Assembly: GCF_030815955.1 (NCBI RefSeq) | Contig: NZ_JAUSXK010000001.1 | Span: 2,232,001 to 2,296,000, forward strand | DNA length: 64,000 bases | Reading direction: 5' to 3' | From: Microbacterium murale | GTDB lineage: Bacteria > Actinomycetota > Actinomycetes > Actinomycetales > Microbacteriaceae | In this document: in pieces, positions 42,401 through 51,590 of the stretch | Position numbering within the stretch: position 1 is the first letter of the stretch | How the letters are laid out: the number at the start of each line of letters is the position of its first letter | Notes under the pieces: generated by a model | Database searches by the model: none | What the model was told of the DNA's origin: nothing | The model's input: only the letters and a program-made list of their open reading frames with translations | Position numbers and translations under genes: made by a program

Positions 42401-45400
42401 GGATGCCGTCGTTGTGCGGCCGGGGCGCGAGATCGCCGTACCGGTGACTCTGAACGACTCTGATCCCGAGGGCGACGAGATCGCACTCGTCAAGGACGGG
42501 CTCGTGCTGCCGGAGGATTCGGGCCTCGAGGCCCGCGTCTCAGGCGACCGCGTGCTCGTGCAGGCGCCCGACAACGCGGTCGAGACATCTCTGCAGTACA
42601 CGATCAGCGACTCGCGCGGTGCGACGGCGCAGGCCGTGCTGCAGATCACCGTGGACGATGACGTGCCGCTGATCGCCCCTATCGCCCGAGATGACCGCGT
42701 GCTGCCATCGGACCTCACCGACGGTGAGCTCACCAGCGACGTCGACATCGTCGGCAACGACGAGGACCCGGATGGTACGACTGAGGCGCTGGACGTCGAA
42801 GTCGGTGCGGGTGGCACCCTGCTCGAAGACGGAAAGGTGCGCGTCACGGTCGGCGACGAGATGCAGCTGATCCGGTATACGCTCACCGATCGCGACGAAC
42901 TGTCGACGTCGGCGTTCATCTTCGTGCCGGCCGTGAAGGACCTGCGGCCGTCACTCACCTCGACCAAGCCCGTCGAGGTGGTCAGCGGTGAGACCAAAGA
43001 GCTGCCACTGGACGAGTACGTGATGGTCGCCGGCGGCGGAACGGTCAAGATCACCGAGCACGCGAAGGTGAGCGCATCGAACGCCGATGGAGCCGACCTG
43101 GTCAAGGACGCCAGCACCCTCGTCTACACCTCGAAGGCCGGCTTCTACGGCGAGGACGGGATCACGTTCGAGGTCACCGACGGCACCGGTCCTGATGACC
43201 CGGAAGGGCGCAAGGCCACGCTGACGATCCCGATCACCGTCCTGCCGCCGGAGAACCAGCAGCCGACGTTCACCCGCGCCGAGATCAACGTCGCGCCCGG
43301 CGAAGCGGCTTCGGAGCTCGATCTGGCGGCATTGACGACCGACCCCGATCCGGAGGACGCCGGCGAGCACGACTTCTCGCTCGAGGGCGACGCCGGCAAC
43401 GGCCTCACCGCCCGCGTAGACGGCGACAAGCTCACCGTCGAGGCGGCGTCGAACGCGAAGAAGGGCACCAGTCAGACTTTGACCCTCACGGTCACCGACG
43501 GAGAGACCAAGCCGGTCGAAGGCACCGTGATCGTGAACATCACGGCATCCACGCGATCGCCGGCGACGGCCAACACCGACACGATCGACGAGGCCGATCA
43601 GGGCGAGACGATCTCCGTGCCGGTCCTGGCCAACGACTTCAATCCGTTCCCCGAGACCCCGCTGAAGCTCGTCTCGGTCGCGCCCGAGTCCGGGAGCGGG
43701 AGTGCCGAGGTCGACGGCGATGAGGTGCGGGTCACTCCAGGAAAGGAGTTCGTCGGCACGCTCGTGGTCAGGTACACGATCGAGGATGCCACCGAGGATC
43801 CAGATCGTCATGTCGACGGCCGCATCGTGCTGACCGTGCAGGGAGTGCCGGAGGCGCCGGGAAGTCCGCAGGTGACCAGCGTGCAGGACCGCACGGTGGT
43901 GGTGTCGTTCTCGGCTCCATCCAACAACGGCGCCGAGATCACCAAGTACACGGTCTCCAGCACCTCGGGAAGCGCGTACAGCAAGGAGTGCGCCTCGACG
44001 ACGTGCACGCTGGACGGGCTCACGAACAACGTCGAATACACGTTCCAGGTCATCGCGACCAACCGCGTCGGCGACTCGGAGCCGTCGGGCGCCTCGGCCA
44101 TCGCGCGCCCCGACGCGCGGCCAGACACCCCCGTCGCGCCGACGCTCGTCTTCGGGGACAAGTCGCTCAAGGTCTCGTGGACGACACCGACGACACCGGG
44201 GTCGCCGGTCGATTCGTACACGCTGCAGATCTCGCCCGCACCGCCTTCCGGCATCACCGAGAAGGCCGGGGTGACGGGCAACTCGCTGACGTGGGAGGGT
44301 CTGGAGAACGGCACGTCTTACCAGGTGCGGGTGCAGGCCCATAATCGTGCCCCCGAGCCCTCGACGTTCAGCGGCTGGTCGTTGTCCGAGGTACCCGCAG
44401 GGCCCCCGTTCCAGCCCTCTGCCCCGACGACGGCTGAGCTCGCACCGGTCGGAGACCAGGCGCAGATGCAGGTGTCGTGGGTGGCGCCGAACAACAACGG
44501 TGACGCGATCTCGCGCTATCAGGTGCAGGTGCTCGAAGGCGGCTCGACCGTGCGCACGGTGGACGTGCCCGCCGGCCAGACCAGCCAGGCCATCACCGTG
44601 CCCACCTCCGAGCGGGGGTACACCTACATCGTCCACGCCGAGAACAAGGCGGGCTGGGGTCCGTGGAGCCCACCGTCGGCCGAGCGCCGTGGTGCGATCC
44701 GCCCGGATGCCCCGAACACCCCGACGATCGAGGCGGGCGACCGATCGATCAGGATCACGTCGGCATACGTGCTGTCGGCTGAGCAGCGAAACGGCGCCAG
44801 GGACTCGGAGATCAGTTATCAGTTCCGGCTGAACGGCGGCGGCTGGCAGGCTCTCACCAACACCACGATCGGCGGGCTGGACAACGGCGTCGGTTACTCG
44901 TTGCAGATCCGGGCGCTGTCGAATACCGGCACGGGGAGCTACACCGGTGTCGAGTCGGCTTCGTCGAACAACGCGACGCCGTACGGCTTGCCGCCGCAGC
45001 CGAACGCGGGTGCCCAGAACAACGGCGGCAACATCACGCTCAGTTGGAGCAACAACGGAAACAACGGCGCCGCACTCGACGACACGCAGATCCGCATCCG
45101 AGACCACAACGGCAACTGGAGCGGCTGGGAGAGCGTCGCCAGCAGCAACAGTCGCACGGTCGGCGGTCAGTACTCGCAGACCTGGGTGATCGAGGTGCGG
45201 GTGCACAACAAGGCCGGCTGGTCGAGCGTCGCTTCCGCTTCCGCGACGACCGACAGGAAGCCCGACCCGAAGGCTTGGGTCACTCGCGGCACACCCGAGA
45301 AGGTCGACACATGCCGTCACGACTCCTGCAGTCACTTCCGTATCAACACGAACGAGCATTTTCCGTCCGGCACGTACTCCGTGAGATGCATGACGAGCCA

Positions 45401-45542
45401 GTTGGGGCAGGTCGGCAGCACGTATCCGAGCGTCTCGCTGGGTCCGAATGTGAGTAAGGATCTGCCCTGTATCTTCGGGTACCCCGGTTCGAGCGTATGG
45501 GTCGAGATCAACGGCACCGCGTACGAGAAGAGCTCCTGGTAG
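39450..45542 (+). CDS. Giant membrane-anchored protein with Ig-like and FN3 repeats
   Basis: 2030 residues. One N-terminal membrane segment (about 15-34) leaves the rest outside. Residues 35-345 look like a beta-propeller (repeated VLVTDRSNATLTAV, AAILDTESGDLWVVPV, TVYAVSGENAEVVTI). After an acidic linker, about eleven Ig/cadherin-like units run from residue 395 to 1464; unit starts read PPVAEDDEF, PPVAVRDVA, PPVTTPDQA, APRPQDITT, APYAVKDAV, with typical 'LxNDxDPxGD' turns. Five FN3 domains follow (1465-1940: VSWTTPTTPGSPVDSYTL, AHNRAPEP, AENKAGWGPWS). The last 90 residues carry five cysteines (CRHDSCSH, RCMTS, LPCIFG). It heads a cluster resembling bifidobacterial PFNA, where the Fn3 protein is a surface ligand-binder. 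Role here: surface fibre, adhesin or envelope scaffold (inference). Confidence 0.85.
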   Translation: MKALSWLRAKPKTAASVAGVTAAVVAIGTLAFAYEGNPTTKVDLNDGGVWITKSSALMVGHFNNESTLLDGGLRTTGEGFDILQDASTVLVTDRSNATLTAVDSARVSLGDSTTIPGSAKVALGAQTAAILDTESGDLWVVPVKGISGFELQGTDPLVELGKNSDVTVGQDGTVYAVSGENAEVVTIPVDNEGEALEPQSAALGELDASIAPSITAVGATPVVLSPSDSAVMTPGGFRTEIPEADSAVLQYSSAATDAVTVATASQLIDVPLDGGEPQATSTGGDGTPAAPVSLLGCSYGAWSGTGTFVRECPGDGDDINEEVPGAESSASLTFRVNRDVIILNDSVGGAAWLTDESLQQVDNWDDLTPPEGETENEEDTTQETVETTLPVRTDVNTPPVAEDDEFGVRPGQTTALPVLDNDNDPDGDVLVAAIAEQQPSIGTVQPIYDGGSLQIAVGEDASGAASFSYEVNDGRGGTDTANANLTVKDWDTNTAPKPKRTTALAIETGGTISYNILPDWIDPEGDDIYLRGVVAAPGDEVEFTTDGQITYRATASLQGRKEVEISVADALGEVATGTLVLDVRQAGSTLPKTNADHVMTRVGEQVTVSPLANDSSSGQEQLRLTRVNGDETPGATIQPDYPNKTFTFSAPAPGVYYVLYEVAAGPNGVPGIVRIDVADASEQDLPPVAVRDVALLPTGGEVLLGVLNNDTDPSGGILVVQSVTVEPGSGISVSVLNHESLRIGDQGALDEPVKISYRISNGSKTAEGEVVVIPIPAPEKILPPVTTPDQAVVRVGDVVTIPVLENDTSPVGDALSLEPELVEPFVDPEDGEIFVSQDTVRFKAGDEAKTVYATYEVSDTRGNKVGGYITIQIVPVQDENAAPRPQDITTRVLSGNVANIAVPLDGIDEDGDSVELIGLASNPKKGRITEVAQNYFVYEAYAASSGVDTFSYRVRDRLGQEGTATIRVGVAPAEEMNQAPYAVKDAVVVRPGREIAVPVTLNDSDPEGDEIALVKDGLVLPEDSGLEARVSGDRVLVQAPDNAVETSLQYTISDSRGATAQAVLQITVDDDVPLIAPIARDDRVLPSDLTDGELTSDVDIVGNDEDPDGTTEALDVEVGAGGTLLEDGKVRVTVGDEMQLIRYTLTDRDELSTSAFIFVPAVKDLRPSLTSTKPVEVVSGETKELPLDEYVMVAGGGTVKITEHAKVSASNADGADLVKDASTLVYTSKAGFYGEDGITFEVTDGTGPDDPEGRKATLTIPITVLPPENQQPTFTRAEINVAPGEAASELDLAALTTDPDPEDAGEHDFSLEGDAGNGLTARVDGDKLTVEAASNAKKGTSQTLTLTVTDGETKPVEGTVIVNITASTRSPATANTDTIDEADQGETISVPVLANDFNPFPETPLKLVSVAPESGSGSAEVDGDEVRVTPGKEFVGTLVVRYTIEDATEDPDRHVDGRIVLTVQGVPEAPGSPQVTSVQDRTVVVSFSAPSNNGAEITKYTVSSTSGSAYSKECASTTCTLDGLTNNVEYTFQVIATNRVGDSEPSGASAIARPDARPDTPVAPTLVFGDKSLKVSWTTPTTPGSPVDSYTLQISPAPPSGITEKAGVTGNSLTWEGLENGTSYQVRVQAHNRAPEPSTFSGWSLSEVPAGPPFQPSAPTTAELAPVGDQAQMQVSWVAPNNNGDAISRYQVQVLEGGSTVRTVDVPAGQTSQAITVPTSERGYTYIVHAENKAGWGPWSPPSAERRGAIRPDAPNTPTIEAGDRSIRITSAYVLSAEQRNGARDSEISYQFRLNGGGWQALTNTTIGGLDNGVGYSLQIRALSNTGTGSYTGVESASSNNATPYGLPPQPNAGAQNNGGNITLSWSNNGNNGAALDDTQIRIRDHNGNWSGWESVASSNSRTVGGQYSQTWVIEVRVHNKAGWSSVASASATTDRKPDPKAWVTRGTPEKVDTCRHDSCSHFRINTNEHFPSGTYSVRCMTSQLGQVGSTYPSVSLGPNVSKDLPCIFGYPGSSVWVEINGTAYEKSSW

Positions 45543-45587
45543 AGCCGCGCCAGCGGAATTCAACAGAACACAGAGGAACGAACTGAA

Positions 45588-46559
45588 ATGACCATGACCC
45601 CCGAACAGGCCTCCTGGTTCCAGGGCACCTTCACCCGCCTGGTCGACAACATCGACAAGGCGGTGCAGGGCAAGCGTGAGATCGTCAGCCTGGTGCTGGC
45701 ATCCATGCTGGCCGAGGGCCACGTGCTCCTGGAAGACGCACCGGGCACGGGAAAGACGAGCCTCGCAAAGGCGCTGGCCGCGACGGTGCAGGGCACGAGC
45801 TCGCGCATCCAGTTCACGCCCGACCTACTGCCCTCCGACGTCACGGGCGTCACGATCTACGACCAGCAGGCGCACAAGTTCGAGTTCCACAAGGGCCCGA
45901 TCTTCTCGTCGATCGTGCTCGCGGACGAGATCAACCGTGCCTCACCGAAGACGCAGTCGGCACTGCTCGAGGTCATGGAGGAGTCGAAGGTCACGGTCGA
46001 CGGCGTCACGCACGAAGCCGGCCGCCCGTTCCTCGTGATCGCGACGCAGAACCCCATCGAGCAGGCGGGAACGTACAAGCTCCCCGAGGCGCAGCTCGAC
46101 CGCTTCCTCATCAAGACGTCCATCGGATACCCCGACCTCGCGGTGACCGAGAGCATCCTCGCCGGAGCATCCGACCGCAACCCCTCATCGAGCCTGTCCG
46201 CGATGATCACCACCGGGGCCGTCGCCGACATGGCCGACCTCGCGGCGACCGCGCATGTCGAACCGGCCGTCCTGCGCTACGTCGCCGAGCTCGCCGAGGC
46301 GACTCGCCACGACAGCGGTGTGAGGCTCGGAGTGTCGGTGCGCGGTGCGATCGCGATCATCCGCCTCGCGAAGGTGTGGGCAGCCGTCCACGGGCGCCAC
46401 TACGTTCTGCCCGATGACATCAAGGCGCTCGTCGCTCCGGCGTGGCAGCACCGCCTGCTGCTCGACGCCGAGGCGGAGTTCGCCGGCACCACCGCGGACG
46501 TCGTCCTCAACCGTGTGCTCGAGACGATCGCGGCACCTCAGGCGCGAACGGCGGCTTGA
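45588..46559 (+). CDS. MoxR-family AAA+ ATPase
   Basis: 323 residues, AGAGGA ribosome site. Walker A is [15 protein letters not shown] (Lys56), Walker B/sensor block [23 protein letters not shown], then [22 protein letters not shown], the MoxR signature. MoxR ATPases act as chaperones that assemble or activate partner complexes, usually with a DUF58 protein encoded next door, as here. It starts 45 bases after the giant gene and overlaps the DUF58 start (TGATGA). Confidence 0.95.
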   Translation: MTMTPEQASWFQGTFTRLVDNIDKAVQGKREIVSLVLASMLAEGHVLLEDAPGTGKTSLAKALAATVQGTSSRIQFTPDLLPSDVTGVTIYDQQAHKFEFHKGPIFSSIVLADEINRASPKTQSALLEVMEESKVTVDGVTHEAGRPFLVIATQNPIEQAGTYKLPEAQLDRFLIKTSIGYPDLAVTESILAGASDRNPSSSLSAMITTGAVADMADLAATAHVEPAVLRYVAELAEATRHDSGVRLGVSVRGAIAIIRLAKVWAAVHGRHYVLPDDIKALVAPAWQHRLLLDAEAEFAGTTADVVLNRVLETIAAPQARTAA

Positions 46560-47818
46560 TGACCGCAGAGACGCTGAGCGCAGCGCCCACGACCGCTCGT
46601 GACGCCGGATGGCGAGACATCCTGGCGGTCATCGGCGCGCGCATCGGCGCTCGTCTGCAGAAGATCGCGAGTGTCGTCCGACCGATGGCCTGGGTGCTCA
46701 TGGGCATGGCGATCGTGTTCTGGATATTCGGCGCGAGCCTGGGCTGGAGCGAACTGAGCCTCACCGCCGTCATCGTCGCGCTCACCCTGATGCTGTGCGC
46801 ATTGTTCCTGATCGGACGCACCGAGTACGACGTCACCCTCGACCTCGCCCGCACGCGGGTCGTCGTCGGCGAACGCGCCGTCGGAGCGCTCACGCTGTCC
46901 AACCCCGGCAACCGCGCCATCCTGCCGTCCCGCGTCGTGCTGCCCGTCGGCAGCGGGCGCGGCGAGTTCGGCATTCAGCGTCTCGCGCCTGGCGACAAGG
47001 CCGAGGAGCTCTTCGCCATCCCCACACAACGCCGTGGCGTCGTCAAAGTGGGGCCGGTCAGCGTCGTGCGCGGCGACCCGTTCGGTCTGTTCGAGCGCGC
47101 ACATCGGCGCGATGACCCCGTCGATCTCTTCGTCCACCCTCAGACCGTGCTGTTCGACGGCCAGTCCCTCGGATTCCTCCGCGATCTCGAGGGACTTCCC
47201 GCCGCCGATCTCTCGCGCGACGACGTCTCCTTCCACGCGCTCAACGAGTACCAGCCCGGCGACGACCTGCGTCACGTGCACTGGCGCTCCACGGCCCGAA
47301 CCGGGGTCATGATGGTGCGGCAGTACGAGGAGACCCGTCGTTCGCACTTCGTCATCGGGCTCTCCCGCTCGAGCGGCGACTATGCGAGCTCCGAGGACTT
47401 CGAACTCGGGATCTCGGTGGCAGGCTCGGTCGGTCTGCGTGCGATCCGCGACTCTCAGCGTGTCGACGTGCGTGTGCAGGGGCGTGAGCTGCGTGCGGGC
47501 ACCGGCAAGCAGCTGCTCGATTCGCTCGCCGCCGTGGAGGCCAGCAAACCGCGCGAGGGCGGCATCTCCGAGCTCAGCGGAGTGATCGCCGCCACGATGC
47601 CGTTGGCGAGCGTCGTGGTGCTCGTATGCGGCACGAAGGTGCCGAACGAAGACCTTCGACTCGCCTGTGCACGGCTCCCGTTCGGTGCGCGTGTGATCGC
47701 CATCATCGCCGATGCCACCGCCGAGGCCCCCGCCCTTCGCCGCATCGGAGACGCCGATGTCGTCAGCGTCGGCGCCCTGAAACAGATTCCCCTGGCACTT
47801 CAGAAGGTTCTCGCATGA
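46559..47818 (+). CDS. DUF58 domain-containing protein
   Basis: 419 residues. Two N-terminal membrane helices (about 40-85), a beta-rich segment, and the DUF58 core FHALNEYQPGDDLRHVHWRSTARTGVMMVRQYEETRR, followed by a vWA-like domain. DUF58 proteins work with MoxR ATPases and transglutaminase-like membrane proteins. The conserved order MoxR-DUF58-TGase is known across many bacteria, but the biochemical role is still unclear. Start chosen at the ATG overlapping the MoxR stop; the end overlaps the TGase gene by 4 bases. Confidence 0.92.
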   Translation: MTAETLSAAPTTARDAGWRDILAVIGARIGARLQKIASVVRPMAWVLMGMAIVFWIFGASLGWSELSLTAVIVALTLMLCALFLIGRTEYDVTLDLARTRVVVGERAVGALTLSNPGNRAILPSRVVLPVGSGRGEFGIQRLAPGDKAEELFAIPTQRRGVVKVGPVSVVRGDPFGLFERAHRRDDPVDLFVHPQTVLFDGQSLGFLRDLEGLPAADLSRDDVSFHALNEYQPGDDLRHVHWRSTARTGVMMVRQYEETRRSHFVIGLSRSSGDYASSEDFELGISVAGSVGLRAIRDSQRVDVRVQGRELRAGTGKQLLDSLAAVEASKPREGGISELSGVIAATMPLASVVVLVCGTKVPNEDLRLACARLPFGARVIAIIADATAEAPALRRIGDADVVSVGALKQIPLALQKVLA

Positions 47819-50220
47819 GCGCGTCTGCCGCGTCGGCGTTCCCCGCATCGTCGACCATTCCTGTGCGCCGCTGGATCCTCGACATCGCAGCCGTCATCGT
47901 GCTGCTGGGGGTCTCGGCGGCCGGGTTCTGGCCCACCTTCGCAGGCCCGAGCTATCTCCCCGCGGCCATCGGCGGTGGCCTCCTCGGCATCGCGATCGCT
48001 GCAGTCGCCGCATGGCGACGGTGGGGGATCCTCATCATCGCCGGGCTCACCGTGCTGGCGTACTTCGTCTTCGGTGGCGCGTTCGCACTGCCGCATACCG
48101 CGATCGTCGGCGTCATCCCGTCGCTCGACACGTTGCAGCAGCTCGCGGTCGGGGTCATCACCTCCTGGAAGCAGCTGCTCACGACCGTGGCACCGGTCTC
48201 CGGCGCTGACGGCTTCCTCATCGTGCCGTTCCTGCTCATGCTGATCGTGGCGGTGATCACGGCATCCCTCGCCCTTCGCCTCGCTCATCCCGCATGGGCG
48301 TTGATCCCGGCTGCGCTGCTGCTCGCGGTCGTCATCGCCCTCGGCACTCCAGAGCCGGCGGTCCCCGTCATCCAGGGCACGGTCTTCGCGCTGGCGAGCA
48401 TCTCCTGGTTGGCGGTGCGCCAGATCTGGGCCCCGCAGAATGCTGCCGTGTCGGTGGGCGAGATCGACCCGGCCCGTGCGAACCACATGCGGATGAGGAG
48501 ACTGCTCTCCGGGGCGGTCGTGCTCGCCGTCGCTGCAGGAGTGGGCGTGTCGACGAGCGCGTTCACCGCGCCCACCCAAGTGCGTCACGTGCTGCGCGAC
48601 ACGATCATCCCACCGTTCAACGTGCGCGATTATCCCAGCGCCCTGCAGTCGTTCCGCGGTCACGTGCGCGACGACGGTGAGAGCACGTTGTTCACGGTGC
48701 GCGGACTTCCGGAGGGTGCCCGCATCCGCCTCGCCGCCATGGATGAGTTCGACGGTCAGGTCATCAATGTCGTCGACGGCGGGCCTGGATCATCCAGTGC
48801 GTTCACTCCGATCCGCTCGAACATGTCCCCCGACGTCGAGGGCCTGCCGGTGACCCTGAAGGTCGACATCGACGCCTACTCGGGTGTCTGGGTGCCGCAG
48901 GCGGGTCTCGTCTCCGAGTTCCAGTTCTCGGGGGACGACGCCGATGCGCTGCGCCGAGACACCTTCTACAGCACGGGATCCGGCACCGCGGTCGCCACAT
49001 CCGGCCTCCGCAAGGGCGACAGCTACACCGTGCAGACGACGCTGCCTGCCGAGTACAGCGACGAACAGCTCGCCGAGGCGGAGTTCGGCACTGTGCGGCT
49101 GCCGAAGAACGACAACGTGCCGGAGGAGTTCACCGCCCTCGCCGCCGAGATCGTGTCGGAGGCGGAGACGCCCATCGAGCACGTGCAGGCGCTGGCGACC
49201 TTCCTCTCCGAAGACGGGTTCTTCAGCCACGGACTCCAGGGCGAGGTCATCTCACGATCCGGCCACACCTCGGAGCGCATCTCCACCCTCATCGGCGGCG
49301 ATCAGATGATCGGCGATGACGAGCAGTACGCCGTCACGATGGCACTGCTCGCCGGTGAGCTCGGCATCCCTGCGCGCGTCGTGATGGGCTTCTACCCCGA
49401 TGAGGAGCAGGACGGCGCGGCCGCCTTCACGGCGACCGGCGACAACATCCACGCCTGGGTCGAGGTCAACTTCGACGGTTTCGGCTGGGTGCCGTTCGAC
49501 CCGACACCCCCTGAGGACCAGGTCCCCAACGACCAGAACACCAAACCGCGCGCCGATCCCAAGCCACAGGTGCTGCAACCGCCGCCTCCTCCGCAGGAAC
49601 CGGTCGACCTTCCTCCGACGCTGCCCGACGACCGTGAGGCCGAGGACGAGTCGCTCAACATCGGCGGCATCATCCTCGCGATCCTCGCCATCGGCGGACT
49701 GTCCCTGGCCATCATCGCCCTGCTCGCCTCGCCGTTCATCGTCATCGGTGCGTGGAAGGCCTCCAGGCGCCGGTCGCGTCGAACAGCCGAACGGACGGCG
49801 GACCGGATCGCCGGCGGATGGGACGAGCTCACGGACCGTGCGATCGACTACGGAGCGCGACTCGCACCGGGTGCGACTCGTGGTGAAGAGGCAGTGCTCG
49901 TCGCCGATTCACTCGCCGTGCCGACCGTGACGGCACTCGCCGATCGGGCCGACGCCGAGGTCTTCGGCCCTCGCGACCCGAGCGCAGAAGACGTCGACGC
50001 CTTCTGGAAGGAGGTCGACGAGATCGTCGTCGGACTCGGCAGCGAAGCGGGGTTCTGGAAGAGGACCAGGGCGCGACTGAGCCTGCGTTCGCTGCTCGTC
50101 GGCTCCGCCCTTTCGACAGGATTCCAGGGACTCAAGACCGCGGCAGCCGCGCGCGTCCGGCGAGAACCTGGCACCATCAAGAACAGCACTTCCGATGCAC
50201 CCGAGAGTGAGACCCCATGA
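47815..50220 (+). CDS. TgpA-like membrane protein with transglutaminase fold lacking the catalytic cysteine
   Basis: 801 residues. About seven N-terminal helices (to residue 250), an extracytoplasmic region, a further helix near 620-645 and a cytoplasmic tail. The transglutaminase-like core is recognisable: ALLAGELGIPARVVMGF, His546 in NIHAWVEVNFDGFGWVPFD and Asp562 in FDPTPP. The nucleophile position, normally G-x-C-E-(Q/H)-(F/Y)-A, reads GDDEQYA, so Cys is replaced by Asp502 while His and Asp remain. The replacement needs more than one base change, so a sequencing slip is unlikely. It may be a binding rather than cross-linking or peptidase domain. Downstream KPQVLQPPPPPQEP forms a proline linker. 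Confidence 0.88.
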   Translation: MSASAASAFPASSTIPVRRWILDIAAVIVLLGVSAAGFWPTFAGPSYLPAAIGGGLLGIAIAAVAAWRRWGILIIAGLTVLAYFVFGGAFALPHTAIVGVIPSLDTLQQLAVGVITSWKQLLTTVAPVSGADGFLIVPFLLMLIVAVITASLALRLAHPAWALIPAALLLAVVIALGTPEPAVPVIQGTVFALASISWLAVRQIWAPQNAAVSVGEIDPARANHMRMRRLLSGAVVLAVAAGVGVSTSAFTAPTQVRHVLRDTIIPPFNVRDYPSALQSFRGHVRDDGESTLFTVRGLPEGARIRLAAMDEFDGQVINVVDGGPGSSSAFTPIRSNMSPDVEGLPVTLKVDIDAYSGVWVPQAGLVSEFQFSGDDADALRRDTFYSTGSGTAVATSGLRKGDSYTVQTTLPAEYSDEQLAEAEFGTVRLPKNDNVPEEFTALAAEIVSEAETPIEHVQALATFLSEDGFFSHGLQGEVISRSGHTSERISTLIGGDQMIGDDEQYAVTMALLAGELGIPARVVMGFYPDEEQDGAAAFTATGDNIHAWVEVNFDGFGWVPFDPTPPEDQVPNDQNTKPRADPKPQVLQPPPPPQEPVDLPPTLPDDREAEDESLNIGGIILAILAIGGLSLAIIALLASPFIVIGAWKASRRRSRRTAERTADRIAGGWDELTDRAIDYGARLAPGATRGEEAVLVADSLAVPTVTALADRADAEVFGPRDPSAEDVDAFWKEVDEIVVGLGSEAGFWKRTRARLSLRSLLVGSALSTGFQGLKTAAAARVRREPGTIKNSTSDAPESETP

Positions 50221-51590
50221 CACAACTGGCGTTCGGCACGGTCGCCCCGACGTCGCGGCGTGCCGTGGCATATCTCATAGACGCCGCGATCGCAGCCGGA
50301 ATCGGCCTCGTTCTCGGAATCCTGCTCATCGTCTTCGCGACCATCGCCGGCCCGGAAGGGATGCTGGGTGTGCTCGCCATCGGAGGTCCGGTGGTCTGGC
50401 TCATGCTGGTCGGCTGGCTCGTCTTCTACACCTTCATGCAGACCCGTAACGGTTCCATCGGCATGCGTGCACAGGGGTTGCGTCTCGTCAGCGAGACCGA
50501 TGGTGCTCCGCTGGGTTTCGGGCGGGCACTGCTGCGCAATGTCATCTTCTGGCTCGCAGCATCCATCGTCGTCGGCTACTTCACACCGCTGTTCGACGGC
50601 TCAGGGCGTTTTCAAGGCTGGCATGACAAGGTCGCGCGCTCACTGATGCTGGATGCCCGCACCGGCTCTGCATCTGTCGCCGCCCCCGTCACCCAGGCGA
50701 TGCACATCCCGCCGCGCCCGGTGATTCCGAACGCGGTACCGCCGCTGCCGGGCAGAGGAGCATCCGAGCCCGCCTACTTCTCGCAGACGGCCGCTGCATC
50801 GGCCGCCGGCGTGCCACCCGTGCCCGGTCTCACGCCGGCCCCCAGCTACTCATCGCCGGAGTCGATCGCCTATGACGCCCTCGTCGGGCCGAATGCGACC
50901 CAGGGCGAACCCGCCCCCGCACTCGATGAGACGATTCCCGCGCCGCGTCTGCCTCAGCCCGCACCGTATGTGCCCCAGACCGCTCCGCACCCCCCGCAGC
51001 AGCCTGCCGGCCAGCAGCCTGCCGGCCAGCCGCCGATCGCACAGCCACCGGTGGCGGCGACCGGGGAGGACTCGTTGATCGCCTTCGTGCCCGGCATCAC
51101 GCAGGACGGTCCGCCCGAGCGAAGCCCCGAAGCCCCTGCTGCACCCCCGATCCCGGTTGCTGCACCGGCGCACGCGCCTGCCGCGCCTCCTGCGCAGCCC
51201 GCGTCTCCTGTTCGGACCCCGTCCGACGAGATCGGCGACATCGAGGACACCCGGATCAGCATCCCCGGCCACCGTCTCGTCTTCACCTGGGACGACGGAA
51301 CCAGAGTGACGGTCTCGCAGCGCACCCTGTTCGGCCGCAACCCTGCGCCCGAGGAGGGCGCCGTGGCGGTGATCGTGCGCGACGAGACGCTCTCGCTGTC
51401 GAAGACGCACTTCGAGGCGGCCGCCGAGGCATCGGGCGGCTGGGTGAAGGATCGGCATTCAACGAACGGCACGGTCATCGTCCGCGACGGTGAGCGCATC
51501 CCGTGCTCGCCCGGTGAGGCGGTGCGCATCCGCCTCGGCGATGCGATCGAGATCGGTGACCGCATCGTGACGATCGGGGGGTACGCATGA
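50217..51590 (+). CDS. RDD-family membrane protein with C-terminal FHA domain
   Basis: 457 residues. The N-terminal RDD domain (residues 1-145) opens APTSRRAVAYLIDAAIAAGIG and has three helices and NGSIGMRAQGLRLV. Next comes a long Pro/Ala/Gln-rich linker with short repeats (PAGQQPAGQPP). The C-terminal FHA domain (about 350-457) shows LFGRNP, LSLSKTHFEA and KDRHSTNGTVIV, which are the conserved Gly-Arg, Ser-x-x-His and Asn phosphothreonine contacts. EDTRISIP with Thr345 just before the FHA domain is a likely kinase target. It should anchor phosphothreonine binding at the membrane. It overlaps both neighbours by 4 bases. Confidence 0.9.
   Translation: MTQLAFGTVAPTSRRAVAYLIDAAIAAGIGLVLGILLIVFATIAGPEGMLGVLAIGGPVVWLMLVGWLVFYTFMQTRNGSIGMRAQGLRLVSETDGAPLGFGRALLRNVIFWLAASIVVGYFTPLFDGSGRFQGWHDKVARSLMLDARTGSASVAAPVTQAMHIPPRPVIPNAVPPLPGRGASEPAYFSQTAAASAAGVPPVPGLTPAPSYSSPESIAYDALVGPNATQGEPAPALDETIPAPRLPQPAPYVPQTAPHPPQQPAGQQPAGQPPIAQPPVAATGEDSLIAFVPGITQDGPPERSPEAPAAPPIPVAAPAHAPAAPPAQPASPVRTPSDEIGDIEDTRISIPGHRLVFTWDDGTRVTVSQRTLFGRNPAPEEGAVAVIVRDETLSLSKTHFEAAAEASGGWVKDRHSTNGTVIVRDGERIPCSPGEAVRIRLGDAIEIGDRIVTIGGYA

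Noticed and set aside
42951-45722. Very long open frame on the minus strand opposite the giant protein gene (and similar ones at 19362-21647, 60289-62442, 30912-32642)
   Set aside because: These are shadows caused by G/C-rich third positions. The translations are Arg/His/Asp-rich with no recognisable domain, while the opposite strand has clear families.
50998-51036. Tandem DNA repeat in RDD-FHA (CAGCAGCCTGCCGGC twice) as a mobile or regulatory repeat
   Set aside because: It encodes the Gln-Pro-Ala-Gly repeats of the disordered linker, a normal source of short tandem repeats.
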